Part shown: positions 23,878 to 32,721 of the stretch, one piece after another
How the letters are laid out: every line of letters starts with the position of its first letter
Numbering within the stretch: position 1 is the first letter of the stretch
Virus record (IMG/VR): IMGVR_UViG_3300020204_000048
Location: 1 to 64,000 of that record
Strand: one strand, 5' to 3'
Origin: a virus
Length of the DNA: 64,000 nucleotides
Position numbers and translations under genes: made by a program
The notes under the pieces: model-generated
Seen by the model: the letters and a program-made list of their open reading frames with translations, nothing else
Told to the model about the DNA's origin: nothing
Databases searched by the model: none

Positions 23878-25497
23878 ATGTCTTTTGATTTTGTGGAAAA
23901 CTTTATATTACAGCTTCCTGATTTTTCGAAATCAGATATAGATTTTTCGGAGTCATTTAACTCCAAGCACGGTTTAATAATCGAGGTTGCCGCAATACAC
24001 GAGGGTTTGACTGCTAATTATAACCACTATTCAGCTTTAGAGTTAGAAAAAGCTTTGCAGTCATGGGTTGAGCCTTATCCAAAACCCATCATTCTTAACC
24101 ACGATTTAAACGCAGAGCCAATTGGCAGGGTCATGGCAGCTAAAATGGATAAAGAGTCGGACGGAAGTGCATTTGTAAGATTGCAAATTGCAATCACTGA
24201 TCCTGTCGCAGCTCAAAAAGTTGTTGATAAAAGATATTTAACTGGCTCAGTTGGGGGAAGAGCTGCAAAAGCTGTTTGCAGCATATCTGGTGACGATCTA
24301 GCTACCGAAGATGATTCCGGTCGTCCTCGTATGCCAAAGTTTAAAAGAGGTAAGGTTTACAAAGGCAAACTTGCCTACATTGATATGCAAGATATATCAT
24401 TTAAAGAGTATTCATTTGTTAATCAACCAGCAGATCAAAAATCTGGAGTTAGATCTACAAAGATTCAAGACGGTAAAGCAGAGCTTTCAGATTCCGATGA
24501 CTGGATGGCAAAAAGCTCTGCTTTTATTTTAAGTATGGATAATGAAGATATTGTCTCAATTGAGGAAAATAGATCAATTTTTTCAGATATGAAAAAGAAA
24601 GAATCTAAACCAATTTATCTACACTTAAAGGGTGCATTTTTAACAGCGCTAGCCCTTCAAGAAAGTGAAAGTTATATAATTAATTCTAATTCATTACTAT
24701 CCAATGAAGATTCTGAAAAAAATAATTCTGAGGAGACTCATAGCATGAAAGATGTTAATAAAGAAGAGGATATTCTGGCTGTAGCCAAAGGCTTAAGCGA
24801 GGATCTCTCTAATATAGCAGCTTCTTCTTCCGAAGACACTTTAGGGGCAACCGATCAAGACGTTGCCGAAGGGTTTTCAGAAGAGAAAGCGGAAGAGGTT
24901 TCAGAAGAGTCTGCTTCAACAGATTCGCAAGAAAAGAACTCAGCTGACGATTCAGAAGAGGCGGATGTACAGATTGTAGATTCCGAAAATGCTGAAAAGC
25001 CAGAAGAGTCATTGGTCGAAATGACTGATGAGAATCAAGAAGAGGCCGAAGAGATTGATCAGCTCAGCGATAACAAAGAGGGCGTTGAGCAAGACATCAA
25101 TCCACTTAAGGCTAGAATTGAGCTTCTTGAAGAAGAAAATGCAAAGCTTAAGAGTGCTTTACATAGAACTTTGGTTGAAAGAGTTGTCGATACCAAGATT
25201 AGTCTAGGTTTTGAGTCTGTTGATGATCGCGAAAAGTTGATCGAAGAGCACGTTGCTCGCACGGCCTCATCACTAGCTGATACTCTTAGAGATTTGGCTA
25301 AGACTCCTGCAAAACTTAATAAAAGACTTTCTAATTTTGTTGGAATGCCAGAAGTTACTTCTGAGGCAGAGGTAAATAAGTTAGAGGATAATGTTTTGAC
25401 TCTTGGTAAAGAAGAAGAAATTGGCAAGCCTGTTTCTTCCGTAGATTCTTTTGAACAGGTTTTAGTAGATGCTCTAATGGGCAGACGTAAACTTTAA
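23878..25497 (+). CDS. Prohead protease fused to scaffold
   Basis: Residues 30-190 fit the U35/S78-type prohead protease fold: PKPIILNHDLNAEPIGRV (His75) and YLTGSVGGRA (Ser124), with an acidic residue (E177, in FKEYSFVNQPA) completing a possible Ser-His-acid site. It cleaves capsid and scaffold during maturation. Residues 215-400 are acidic and disordered and 405-500 are helical (ARIELLEEENAKLKSAL), typical of scaffold, so protease and scaffold share one chain. An internal ATG at residue 290 has a good ribosome site and may give the scaffold alone. AGGGG lies 6 bases before the ATG. The capsid genes follow. Confidence 0.85.
   Translation: MSFDFVENFILQLPDFSKSDIDFSESFNSKHGLIIEVAAIHEGLTANYNHYSALELEKALQSWVEPYPKPIILNHDLNAEPIGRVMAAKMDKESDGSAFVRLQIAITDPVAAQKVVDKRYLTGSVGGRAAKAVCSISGDDLATEDDSGRPRMPKFKRGKVYKGKLAYIDMQDISFKEYSFVNQPADQKSGVRSTKIQDGKAELSDSDDWMAKSSAFILSMDNEDIVSIEENRSIFSDMKKKESKPIYLHLKGAFLTALALQESESYIINSNSLLSNEDSEKNNSEETHSMKDVNKEEDILAVAKGLSEDLSNIAASSSEDTLGATDQDVAEGFSEEKAEEVSEESASTDSQEKNSADDSEEADVQIVDSENAEKPEESLVEMTDENQEEAEEIDQLSDNKEGVEQDINPLKARIELLEEENAKLKSALHRTLVERVVDTKISLGFESVDDREKLIEEHVARTASSLADTLRDLAKTPAKLNKRLSNFVGMPEVTSEAEVNKLEDNVLTLGKEEEIGKPVSSVDSFEQVLVDALMGRRKL
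24745..25497 (+). CDS. Probable nested scaffold protein (internal start of protease gene)
   Basis: An ATG at 24745 is in frame with the protease gene (residue 290, start MKDVNKEEDIL) and is preceded by GAGGAG nine bases upstream, a stronger site than chance would often give. It would make a 250-residue acidic, coiled-coil product identical to the scaffold half. Lambda makes its scaffold Nu3 from an in-frame start inside the protease gene C in the same way. Production of the nested form is inferred. Confidence 0.5.
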   Translation: MKDVNKEEDILAVAKGLSEDLSNIAASSSEDTLGATDQDVAEGFSEEKAEEVSEESASTDSQEKNSADDSEEADVQIVDSENAEKPEESLVEMTDENQEEAEEIDQLSDNKEGVEQDINPLKARIELLEEENAKLKSALHRTLVERVVDTKISLGFESVDDREKLIEEHVARTASSLADTLRDLAKTPAKLNKRLSNFVGMPEVTSEAEVNKLEDNVLTLGKEEEIGKPVSSVDSFEQVLVDALMGRRKL

Positions 25498-25515
25498 TAA
25501 TTAAGGAGATAGAAA

Positions 25516-26286
25516 ATGAGTTTAGCAAAGTTCCGTAAGGTTCATAGCAAGACAGGCGCTGGCCGGTTTGTTGTTTCTGAGGGCATAGCCCCCAGTGCAT
25601 ACCTGCTTCCCCACCCTGGTTTGCCAACATGGTATCTAGATAGCGAAGATGATCGTTTCGAGATTGTTATTCCTAAGGGTACCATTCTTTCCGTGGTTGC
25701 CGATAGCAACGGTGATGCCCGTGTGGTACCAGCGAATGGTACATCATCTAGCAAGAGCTATGGTGATGTAATGCCAAGCTGGAATCCACTAGACGGTGCT
25801 ACACCAACATCAACAACTGGTTCAAGTGACACAGTCACAGTTCCGGCTCGTTCAATTCCTATCGGTTGCGCACAATATGATCTCTATAGGCCATTTGATA
25901 AGGGCACATCACAAGGTGCTGGCTTTATCACCCATGGTTATGTAGAGTACCCCATGGTTGCTGGTATCAATGACGATGTAACAGTTGGGTCACTAATCCG
26001 TTCTGATTTTATGGGACGTCCAGTGGCTGCAGCTGCAGCTGATTTTTATAACAGTTCAGCTGTATACGCCTACCTACAGGTCGGTAAGGTTATTGAGGTT
26101 GAGAAGTTTGCTACAAACTTCGATGATGGCCTCCTTAGCTACATGCAGCTCCCATCAGATCCAGGTGCACTAAAAACCGTATACGAACTTACTCGTAGCG
26201 GAAGCCATAAGGGCAAGCTCGGTATCCGTGCCAACCTAGATGTATATAATGTCACTGGTGCTTTCCGCGTCAATTTGACACTCTAA
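25516..26286 (+). CDS. Capsid decoration or head-fiber type protein, 256 aa
   Basis: A Gly/Pro-rich beta protein between protease and capsid genes. The N-terminus (GAGRFVVSEGIAPSAYLLP) and mid-region (PIGCAQYDLYRPFDKG; GYVEYPMVAGI) look like a stabilising or decoration protein exposed on the capsid. The length exceeds that of small decoration trimers. AAGGAG lies 8 bases before the ATG. Codon use is striking: 10 of 11 Arg codons are CGN, whereas most genes here use AGA. That indicates high expression, comparable with the capsid protein. No enzymatic motif. Confidence 0.75.
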   Translation: MSLAKFRKVHSKTGAGRFVVSEGIAPSAYLLPHPGLPTWYLDSEDDRFEIVIPKGTILSVVADSNGDARVVPANGTSSSKSYGDVMPSWNPLDGATPTSTTGSSDTVTVPARSIPIGCAQYDLYRPFDKGTSQGAGFITHGYVEYPMVAGINDDVTVGSLIRSDFMGRPVAAAAADFYNSSAVYAYLQVGKVIEVEKFATNFDDGLLSYMQLPSDPGALKTVYELTRSGSHKGKLGIRANLDVYNVTGAFRVNLTL

Positions 26287-26301
26287 TCAAAACAATAACA
26301 C

Positions 26302-26316
26302 AGGAGGAATATTCCT
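26302..26316 (+). promoter_or_regulatory. Capsid-gene ribosome site overlapping a 12-base palindrome
   Basis: AGGAGG (26302-26307) is 12 bases from the ATG at 26320, longer than usual. It overlaps the perfect palindrome AGGAATATTCCT (26305-26316). A small hairpin (AGGA/TCCT with loop ATAT) could shorten the effective distance or compete with ribosome binding. Confidence 0.45.
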
Positions 26317-26319
26317 AAG

Positions 26320-27378
26320 ATGAGTAAGACAATCCAAGAGCTCCTCTGTGGTCTCCCAGCTTGGGAGACTGCAATGACTGAGGACGGGTATATCGATGCA
26401 GACAATAGAGTAACCATTAAGGAGGCTTTTGCTTCACCAGACGCAGCAGCTCTTTTCCCCAAAGTTCTCTCTCGTACGCTAAGAGAAGCAGCTGAGCCAC
26501 AATTGCTGGTTACGCCTCTTCTTTCTACAGTTCGCCTCGGCAAGGGGCGCTCTTTGGAGTTCCCAGCAGTCAATGCAATCCAAGCAGCAGAGATCCCAGA
26601 AGGACAAGAGTATCCAGAGCAAGCACTCGCTTTTGCAAAGCAGGTAGAAGGTAAGGTTTCAAAGAAAGGCGTTAAGCTCGCCTTTACAGAAGAGGTAATT
26701 GCCGATTCACTTTGGGACATTGTCGGTCTACATGTTCGTGCAGCCGGTCGTGCCATGGCTCGCTTGAAAGAGCAAATAGCACTTAGTCGCTTTAAGGACG
26801 CAGCTACTATCGTTTTTGACAATGATAGTGGTTCATATGATGATACAACAGGTTTTGACATTAACGGCGTTGCCAATAAGACAATTACCTGGGATAACAT
26901 TGTAGATATGGCTGCTGTTCTGATGGCTGAAAATCATGTACCAACAGACTTTATTCTTCACCCCCTAATGTGGTCGGTATTCCTTAAGGATTCCATCTTC
27001 CACGCCGGCGGTGCAGCTTCTGCTGTTGGCACAAGTTGGGGTTACCGTCCTCAGTCAGCTCAGGGCGCTCTTAATGCAACAGCCCCAATGGGATTAAACG
27101 TCCTTGTTTCGCCATTCGTAAGCTTTACCGCTAAGAGTGGTGCAAATGCAGCTAAGTCAGATTTGTTCCTGATTGACCGTAACGAGGTAGGTACACTACT
27201 GGTTAAGGACGACATGAGCACCGACCAATTCGATGATCCAAGCCGCGATCTTCGTTCGTTGAAGATGAAGGAGCGCTATGACATCGTAATGCTAGGTGAT
27301 GGTGAAGGTATTACTGTAGCCAAGAATGTCAGACTAAGCCGTAACTACGAAATCATGGTTACCAACGAGGCAACCTGA
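26320..27378 (+). CDS. Major capsid protein, HK97-fold type
   Basis: The major shell protein. At 352 residues, with an N-terminal helical arm (residues 1-60), an E-loop-like stretch (about 70-105; GRSLEFPAVNAIQAAEI), and P- and A-domain strands and helices (VIADSLWDIVGLHVRAAGRAM; TWDNIVDMAAVLMAENHVP; TDFILHPLMWSVFLKD), it fits the HK97 fold. The late basic strand ERYDIVMLGDGEGITVAKNV closes the A domain. 13 of 16 Arg codons are CGN, fitting very high expression. It follows protease/scaffold and a decoration-like protein and is ended by a strong terminator at 27421-27465. Confidence 0.92.
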   Translation: MSKTIQELLCGLPAWETAMTEDGYIDADNRVTIKEAFASPDAAALFPKVLSRTLREAAEPQLLVTPLLSTVRLGKGRSLEFPAVNAIQAAEIPEGQEYPEQALAFAKQVEGKVSKKGVKLAFTEEVIADSLWDIVGLHVRAAGRAMARLKEQIALSRFKDAATIVFDNDSGSYDDTTGFDINGVANKTITWDNIVDMAAVLMAENHVPTDFILHPLMWSVFLKDSIFHAGGAASAVGTSWGYRPQSAQGALNATAPMGLNVLVSPFVSFTAKSGANAAKSDLFLIDRNEVGTLLVKDDMSTDQFDDPSRDLRSLKMKERYDIVMLGDGEGITVAKNVRLSRNYEIMVTNEAT

Positions 27379-27385
27379 TAGACCT

Positions 27386-27465
27386 TAGGGTTGTTATAGT
27401 TGCGATTTAACCCTATAGCTAGGGGGTAGTAGAGAAATCTGCTACCCCCTATGCTTTTATTTGTT
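27386..27465 (+). terminator. Strong terminator after capsid gene, GAAA-capped stem
   Basis: Positions 27421-27450 form a 13-bp stem (one G-T wobble) closed by a GAAA tetraloop, followed by CTTTTATTTGTTTT. A second weaker hairpin (TAGGGTT at 27386-27392 with AACCCTA at 27409-27415) lies just upstream. Together they should stop most read-through from the highly expressed capsid gene and protect its mRNA end. Confidence 0.9.
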
Positions 27466-27473
27466 TTGGTTTG

Positions 27474-27482
27474 TTACTATTA
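27474..27482 (+). promoter_or_regulatory. TTACTATTA motif before 27512
   Basis: TTACTATTA, 38 bases before the GTG at 27512 and directly after the capsid terminator, repeats the motif seen before the protease gene. It would restart transcription for the appendage and connector genes. Confidence 0.4.
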
Positions 27483-27511
27483 AATTAGGTTTTATTAATG
27501 GAGTGTACTGA

Positions 27512-28285
27512 GTGAGCTTGTATTTAATAGACAACGCTACCGTAACTGTTAATACAGTTAATATTAAATTTGGTAGAACAATAAAAATAGCTTCTTTAGT
27601 AAACGCTAACTTTAAATTATTTACTGATGCTGCTACACCAGTTGAAATTAGTTCTGCTTTTAGAACTATAAATACAATAACTGATTATAATCAGATTAGT
27701 AGAACTTTAACTCTTTATTGGAATGTTGTACTATCTTCTGGTTCAGATTATATTATAAAAGTAGCTAATTTAGTAGATTCTTCTGGTTTAACTATTCCAG
27801 AAGAACAAATTAATTTTGCGAGTCAGACCAATTCCGCTACACCATCTATTCTCCAGGAGGTTCAGGGTACTGTTCTTAATGAGGTTTTAGTTGAAGATAA
27901 ATCAGTTAGGGTGGATATAGAGACTGGTTATCAGATTTTAGCAAAAAATCCAGATTTTTACATAATTTCAACAGATCCTTTAACTGGTAGTTTTTATATC
28001 TATAATGATGAAAACAACGGAAGAGTTACTATAAGCTTTAGCTCTCGCCCAGCTTCAAACTTTTTGACCTCAAAGTATTTTAAGGCTCAAAAAAAGAAAA
28101 TACAGAAAACACCATGTAGATGGGAAACTGTAGATACAGAAATATCAATGCATTCATGGAAAGCTGATGTATACATAGATTTTCCATCCGATGACGCTAC
28201 TCCAGTTTATAATACTGATAATAAAGAATACTTTGAATCAGGTTATAAGTATAGGTTAATTGTTTCTTCAGAAGTTGGCCCATGA
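27512..28285 (+). CDS. Structural protein with Ig-like N-terminus, 257 aa
   Basis: The start is GTG (27512), with GGAG 8 bases upstream; the only nearby ATG (27499) opens a six-codon dead end. Residues 1-110 resemble a bacterial Ig-like or Big_5-type beta-sandwich (NVVLSSGSDYIIKVANLVD; DSSGLTIPEE). Residues 120-257 are further beta strands without a recognised family. It is the first gene after the capsid terminator and overlaps the next by 4 bases (ATGA). It is probably a capsid- or neck-attached appendage protein; no host-binding motif is visible. Confidence 0.7.
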   Translation: MSLYLIDNATVTVNTVNIKFGRTIKIASLVNANFKLFTDAATPVEISSAFRTINTITDYNQISRTLTLYWNVVLSSGSDYIIKVANLVDSSGLTIPEEQINFASQTNSATPSILQEVQGTVLNEVLVEDKSVRVDIETGYQILAKNPDFYIISTDPLTGSFYIYNDENNGRVTISFSSRPASNFLTSKYFKAQKKKIQKTPCRWETVDTEISMHSWKADVYIDFPSDDATPVYNTDNKEYFESGYKYRLIVSSEVGP

Positions 28286-28695
28286 TGGCCAATGCACTTT
28301 ATGCCAAAGCCAAAGAAGCTTTACTTGAGGGTTTATTGGATCTAACTGATAATACAATAAAAATTGCTTTAGTAAAAAATAATTATTCTGTTAACTTAAA
28401 TACCGATCAATTTTTATCAGATATATCTAATGATGCTATTGCTGCAACTTCAAGTATTTTAACTGAAAAATCAACTTCTCTTGGTATTTTTGACGCAGAT
28501 AATATAACAATAGAAGATTATGGCAATTCTGGTTTTGCATATCTAGTTATTTACAGAGATACAGGTGTTGCCTCAACATCTAGATTAATAGCTTATATTG
28601 ATACAGCCACTGGTTTGCCCATATCTGCTACAGCAGAAACTATTTCAGTTACAATTAACTGGAACAATGACCAATATAAAATATTTAGCCTATAA
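28282..28695 (+). CDS. Conserved phage structural protein, 137 aa
   Basis: The pattern ALYAKAKEALLEGLLDLTDN followed by IKIALVKNNYSVNL and FLSDISN, then TSRLIAYIDTATGLPI and TVNWN-type strands, matches a small protein family found beside fibers and head genes in many phages; its precise job is unknown. A double ATG (MM) starts at 28282, overlapping the previous stop by 4 bases, and coupling is likely. It is probably a fiber-base or accessory fiber protein. Confidence 0.7.
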   Translation: MMANALYAKAKEALLEGLLDLTDNTIKIALVKNNYSVNLNTDQFLSDISNDAIAATSSILTEKSTSLGIFDADNITIEDYGNSGFAYLVIYRDTGVASTSRLIAYIDTATGLPISATAETISVTINWNNDQYKIFSL

Positions 28696-28703
28696 GGAGA
28701 ACA

Positions 28704-29042
28704 ATGCCTACGCTATATCCTGGTACATTGGATAATTTTGTTAATCCAACTTCAACAGATAAACTAAACTCAGCTACAGTGCCACATCATCAGCAGCATG
28801 CTGACCTAAATGATGCAGTAGAAGCTATTGAGACAGTTTTGGGTCTTAGTCCAGCTGGATCGCATTTAACAGTTAAAGATAGAATTATAGCAGCAGAATC
28901 AGCTATAACTACACAATCAGTTTTAAATGGTTTAACTGATGTTACTATCAGTTCAGTTGCGAACAATGATATATTAAGATATAACGGAGCTGTTTGGGTC
29001 AATGCGCCTGAAAAAGAAGTTACGGATGGAGGAAATTTTTAA
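28704..29042 (+). CDS. Fiber-associated N-terminal domain protein, 112 aa
   Basis: Contains HHQQHADLNDAVEAIETVLG, followed by SPAGSHLTVKDRIIAAE, a trimerising head-of-fiber domain often placed at the N-terminus of fibers and whiskers. The C-terminal 40 residues (VTISSVANNDILRYNGAVW) match a fiber motif. AAGGAG lies 4 bases before the ATG. The stop is directly followed by the ATG of the large fiber gene, suggesting they work as a two-part fiber. Confidence 0.75.
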   Translation: MPTLYPGTLDNFVNPTSTDKLNSATVPHHQQHADLNDAVEAIETVLGLSPAGSHLTVKDRIIAAESAITTQSVLNGLTDVTISSVANNDILRYNGAVWVNAPEKEVTDGGNF

Positions 29043-30971
29043 ATGGCTAATACAATTAGAATTAAAAGAAGAACAAGTGGAGCATCTGGCGCTCCGTCTG
29101 GTTTAAAAAATGCTGAATTAGCATTTAACGAGGTTGATGAAACACTTTATTATGGCAAAGGTGACTCGGGCGGAGATGCAACGTCCGTCCTTGCAATAGC
29201 CGGTCCCGGAGCTTTTGCAACACTAACTGGCACTCAGACAATTTCTGGTAATAAAACATTTTCAGGGACAGTAATAGTTCCGGCTCCCAGTTCCAGCACA
29301 CACGCTGTAACAAAAGGATATGTCGATACTGCTGTTGGAGCCGTTGCAACGTCGTTTACGGTAGCTGCAGACAGTGGCGCTAACCAAACGATAACTTCTG
29401 GCACAGACACTTTGACCATTTCTGGCGGTACAGGTCTTACATCAGTCGCTTCTGCAACAGATACAGTTACAATCAATCTTGATAATACAGCAGTAACAGC
29501 AGCCTCATATGGTTCAGCTACGGCAGTAGCAACATTTACTGTTGATGCACAGGGTCGTTTAACAACTGCCGGAGCAACAAATATTGCAATAGCATCTACA
29601 GCAGTTACAGACTTTAATGAAGCTGTAGCAGACGTTGTTGGAGCAATGGTGTCTTCAAACACAGAATCTGGAATTAACGTAAGCTACGACGATACTGATA
29701 ATACATTAGATTTTGATGTTGCCGACTTTACAATAACATTAGGAGGAGACCTTAGCGGTAGTGCTACTGTTACAAACCTCGGCAACGCAACATTAACAGC
29801 AACAATAGCTGCAAACTCAGTTGCCTTAGGGGCAGACACAAGTGGTGATTATGTTGCATCTCTTGTTGCTGGAACTGGCGTAACACTCAGCAACAACTCA
29901 GGGGAGACGGCAACTCCAACAATTGCTATAGGTCAAGCAGTTGCCACCTCTGATTCGCCAACATTTGCAGGGCTAACCATAAATGGTTCTTCTGTAGTTT
30001 TTGAGGGGTCAAGTTCAGACGATCACGAAACAACCATAACGGTTACTGATCCAACTGCAGATAGGACTATAACTATACCAAATGCAACTGGAACAGTAGC
30101 TCTTCTTGGCACAATAGCTCTTGGTACAGATACTACTGGCAACTATATGTCAGACCTTACTGCTGGAACAGGCGTAACCATTACCCATACTCCAGGCGAA
30201 GGATCAAATGCAACAATTGCAATTGGTCAAGCAGTGGCAACAAATAGTAATGTTCAGTTTAATAACGTATCTGCAGGTGGAGACGTAACAATTACTGGAA
30301 ACCTAACAGTAAATGGAACTACAACAACTGTCAACTCAACAACAATCACAGTTGATGATAAAAACTTGGAGCTCGGTTCTATAGACTCTCCAACTGACGC
30401 AAGTGCTGACGGCGGCGGTATTACTCTTAAAGGCGCTACCGACAAGACTTTTAACTGGGTTGATGCTACAGATTCGTGGACTTCATCTGAACACCTGAAT
30501 TTGTTGACTGGTAAAGAATTTAAAATTAATGGAACATCTGTTTTAAGTTCAACTACACTTGGTTCTGGAGTAACCGCTTCAAGCTTAACATCTGTTGGAA
30601 CAATTTCAACTGGCACATGGAACGGTACCGCTATTGCGATTGCCAATGGCGGTACTGGGGCAACAGATGCTGGAACTGCTAGAACTAATCTAGGGTTAGC
30701 TATAGGAACTGATGTTCAGGGATATGATGCAGAGTTGGCAGCAATTGCCGGACTCACATCTGCATCAGATAAACTTCCATACTTTACTGGTTCGGGTACT
30801 GCTGAACTGGCAACCTTCACATCATTTGGTCGTTCACTTATAGACGATGTAGATGCAGCAGCAGCAAGAAGCACCCTAAGTCTAGGAACTATTGCAACAC
30901 AAAACTCAAATAACGTTTCAATTACTGGTGGGTCAATTGATGGCATAACTATAGATTGTGGAACCTTCTGA
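29043..30971 (+). CDS. Large virion fiber, aquatic-phage type N-terminus
   Basis: Residues 1-50 ([36 protein letters not shown]) match an N-terminal domain widespread in fibers of aquatic, including T4-like cyanobacterial, phages. The following 590 residues are a Thr/Gly/Ala-rich repetitive beta structure with recurring units ([35 protein letters not shown]) seen in trimeric fibers. There is no S74 chaperone, unlike the fiber at 18594. It follows the preceding gene with no gap. It is probably a receptor-binding or capsid fiber. Confidence 0.85.
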   Translation: MANTIRIKRRTSGASGAPSGLKNAELAFNEVDETLYYGKGDSGGDATSVLAIAGPGAFATLTGTQTISGNKTFSGTVIVPAPSSSTHAVTKGYVDTAVGAVATSFTVAADSGANQTITSGTDTLTISGGTGLTSVASATDTVTINLDNTAVTAASYGSATAVATFTVDAQGRLTTAGATNIAIASTAVTDFNEAVADVVGAMVSSNTESGINVSYDDTDNTLDFDVADFTITLGGDLSGSATVTNLGNATLTATIAANSVALGADTSGDYVASLVAGTGVTLSNNSGETATPTIAIGQAVATSDSPTFAGLTINGSSVVFEGSSSDDHETTITVTDPTADRTITIPNATGTVALLGTIALGTDTTGNYMSDLTAGTGVTITHTPGEGSNATIAIGQAVATNSNVQFNNVSAGGDVTITGNLTVNGTTTTVNSTTITVDDKNLELGSIDSPTDASADGGGITLKGATDKTFNWVDATDSWTSSEHLNLLTGKEFKINGTSVLSSTTLGSGVTASSLTSVGTISTGTWNGTAIAIANGGTGATDAGTARTNLGLAIGTDVQGYDAELAAIAGLTSASDKLPYFTGSGTAELATFTSFGRSLIDDVDAAAARSTLSLGTIATQNSNNVSITGGSIDGITIDCGTF

Positions 30972-30984
30972 TAAAGAGATTTAA

Positions 30985-31437
30985 ATGAAATATGATGGAG
31001 ATATAGCATATAGCCAAGAGCATTATCAATATAATGGCTTATATGTAGTATCTCCGCAGTCATTTGGTTTGACACTAAATTTTGGTAATTTAAATTTACT
31101 AAAAGTAATTGTTTTAAAGCCACCTTCTATTACCAGTACATTAGTTTTTCTTCCATCTTCATCATTAATAATTCCAACGGGTGTTATAGAAAATTCTGAA
31201 ACATCATCTTCCCTAGAATTTGCTGCATTTGATGGATATGGATCAATAGAATTTGATAAAATAAATGCAGAAGCATATGCTATAGCAAGCTCCCAGGGGA
31301 TTGACGCCGAGAGTTCTGGTTATGTTGCTATATCCGTAGATAAAAATGAATCTTACGCATTTGCTACAGCCGATACTATAGTTTTTGATAAAAATTCTGC
31401 TGGAACAATAGATATTACTATAATATCTAACGCATAA
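30985..31437 (+). CDS. Hypothetical structural protein, 150 aa
   Basis: Beta-rich with Tyr/Ser repeats, no recognised family. It starts MKYDGDIAYSQEHYQYN and is likely a small accessory to the preceding fiber. AAAGAG lies upstream of the ATG. The last codons contain TTACTATAA (31415-31423), the promoter-like motif, 39 bases before the next gene. It could be a fiber tip or a neck decoration; nothing in the sequence decides this. Confidence 0.6.
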   Translation: MKYDGDIAYSQEHYQYNGLYVVSPQSFGLTLNFGNLNLLKVIVLKPPSITSTLVFLPSSSLIIPTGVIENSETSSSLEFAAFDGYGSIEFDKINAEAYAIASSQGIDAESSGYVAISVDKNESYAFATADTIVFDKNSAGTIDITIISNA

Positions 31438-31453
31438 ATATATAAGGGGTTTT

Positions 31454-32356
31454 ATGTCTACAGATAAAATTGTTATAAATGATACAGTAAGAATAACTGT
31501 TAAATTTAAAGATATAGACAGTTCCGGCAATGAAGTTGATTTAGTACCAGTGGCACCTGTAACGGTTATTATTAAAAATTCAGAAAGTAATACAGTTGAA
31601 TCGGGAAACGCTACTGCAAGTTCTTCTTCTGTATATACATATGATTTTACTCCAACTTCAGCTGATACATACTCTGTTAAATTTACTGGTCTTTTAAACA
31701 GCGGCAACTCTGTTGTTGTTAACCAAAAATTATATGTTAGCTCGACTGTTACGGAATATCAGCCAAAAATCACACTTAAGTCTGAAGAAATAATTATTTT
31801 TGCTCCTGATCTTGCTCCTTTATATCTTAACCCAGAAGAACTTTTACCATATTTTCCAGACGCTTCATTGCTAGAAATAGGCGAGATAGTGCATAATTAT
31901 TCCAATGAAGTTAAGGCTCTATACAATCTTTTAGATGATGAAAATGGATCCGGCTTATCATTCACTGTATTAGAGTATATTAAGGCATCAACTGCGTGTG
32001 AACTTAGTAGAACGTATGGTTTTGGTGGAGACGACGAAATGTCAGTTAAATTAGGTGATTTTTCATTAACAAATAAATCCATTCCTAGATCTAAGGTAAC
32101 AAGGGATAATGCAACTACATGGTGCCAAATAGCGGCATCTTTGAGAAAAGAAATATTAGCCGGAAAAGTTGGCCCTAAGGGATTCCAAATGAAGGGTCTT
32201 CCTGGTAGCGGATTTGCGGTAACATCCGGAAAAATTCCAGAAGTGGAAACTGGAAAGATAGTTTATCTCTCAGACAGAGAACTGTATGGACCAGGAAGAA
32301 GTGTTCCGCCTCAAGATGACCCTATGCCAAGAAGGGGCCTCAAGAAGTATGATTGA
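31454..32356 (+). CDS. Head-tail adaptor with N-terminal Ig-like domain, 300 aa
   Basis: Residues 1-95 form an Ig-like beta-sandwich (DTVRITVKFKDIDSSGNEVD; TFTPTSADTYSVKF-type strands). Residues 110-200 (YLNPEELLPYFPDASLLEIG; VHNYSNEVKALYNLL) look like the helical bundle of a head-completion or adaptor protein that docks on the portal. The C-terminal tail is Pro/Gly-rich. AAGGGG lies 4 bases before the ATG and TTACTATAA lies further upstream. It precedes the head-closure-like gene, which it overlaps by 8 bases. Confidence 0.65.
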   Translation: MSTDKIVINDTVRITVKFKDIDSSGNEVDLVPVAPVTVIIKNSESNTVESGNATASSSSVYTYDFTPTSADTYSVKFTGLLNSGNSVVVNQKLYVSSTVTEYQPKITLKSEEIIIFAPDLAPLYLNPEELLPYFPDASLLEIGEIVHNYSNEVKALYNLLDDENGSGLSFTVLEYIKASTACELSRTYGFGGDDEMSVKLGDFSLTNKSIPRSKVTRDNATTWCQIAASLRKEILAGKVGPKGFQMKGLPGSGFAVTSGKIPEVETGKIVYLSDRELYGPGRSVPPQDDPMPRRGLKKYD

Positions 32357-32720
32357 TGTAAAAAGGAGTTTTAAAAAAGTTCTTCGAGAATGGGGTCATG
32401 ATATCTATATTCAAAGAATATTATTAAATGGAAATCATTCTAATAAATTTGAAAGAGTCACGACTAGGCAGGTAGGTCAATCAGGTGTAACCAATTCTCT
32501 TTCAGCCTCAGAAGCCCAAGATGGGCTATTCACAAAATACGATGCCGTATATTATTTCGAAGATAATATTAGCCCCAAAGAGGGTGACAGAATATACGAA
32601 AATTTTTCTTTGAAAGTAAACAAAAAATATACCATGTTTACAATAGATGCTGTTACTGCGGTAAGAGGGCGTATGGGTAAGGTAAGCTATTGGATTGTAG
32701 GCGCTACAAGAGAGAAATAA
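32349..32720 (+). CDS. Probable neck / head-closure protein, 123 aa
   Basis: I start at the ATG at 32349 (MIDVKRSFKKVLREWGHD), overlapping the adaptor by 8 bases. A frame-open ATG at 32286 would add 21 residues lying wholly inside the adaptor gene and is less likely. Beta segments (YDAVYYFEDNISPKEGDRIY; YTMFTIDAVTAVRGRMG) resemble small neck proteins that connect connector and tail. It is followed 2 bases later by the first sheath-family gene. Assignment rests mainly on order. Confidence 0.6.
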   Translation: MIDVKRSFKKVLREWGHDIYIQRILLNGNHSNKFERVTTRQVGQSGVTNSLSASEAQDGLFTKYDAVYYFEDNISPKEGDRIYENFSLKVNKKYTMFTIDAVTAVRGRMGKVSYWIVGATREK

Positions 32721-32721
32721 G

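Noticed and set aside
26283-26900. 205-codon minus-strand ORF
   Set aside because: Antisense to the capsid gene; long because capsid codon use is biased.
29043-30971. Diversity-generating retroelement target in the fiber
   Set aside because: No reverse transcriptase or matching template repeat is present in the window.
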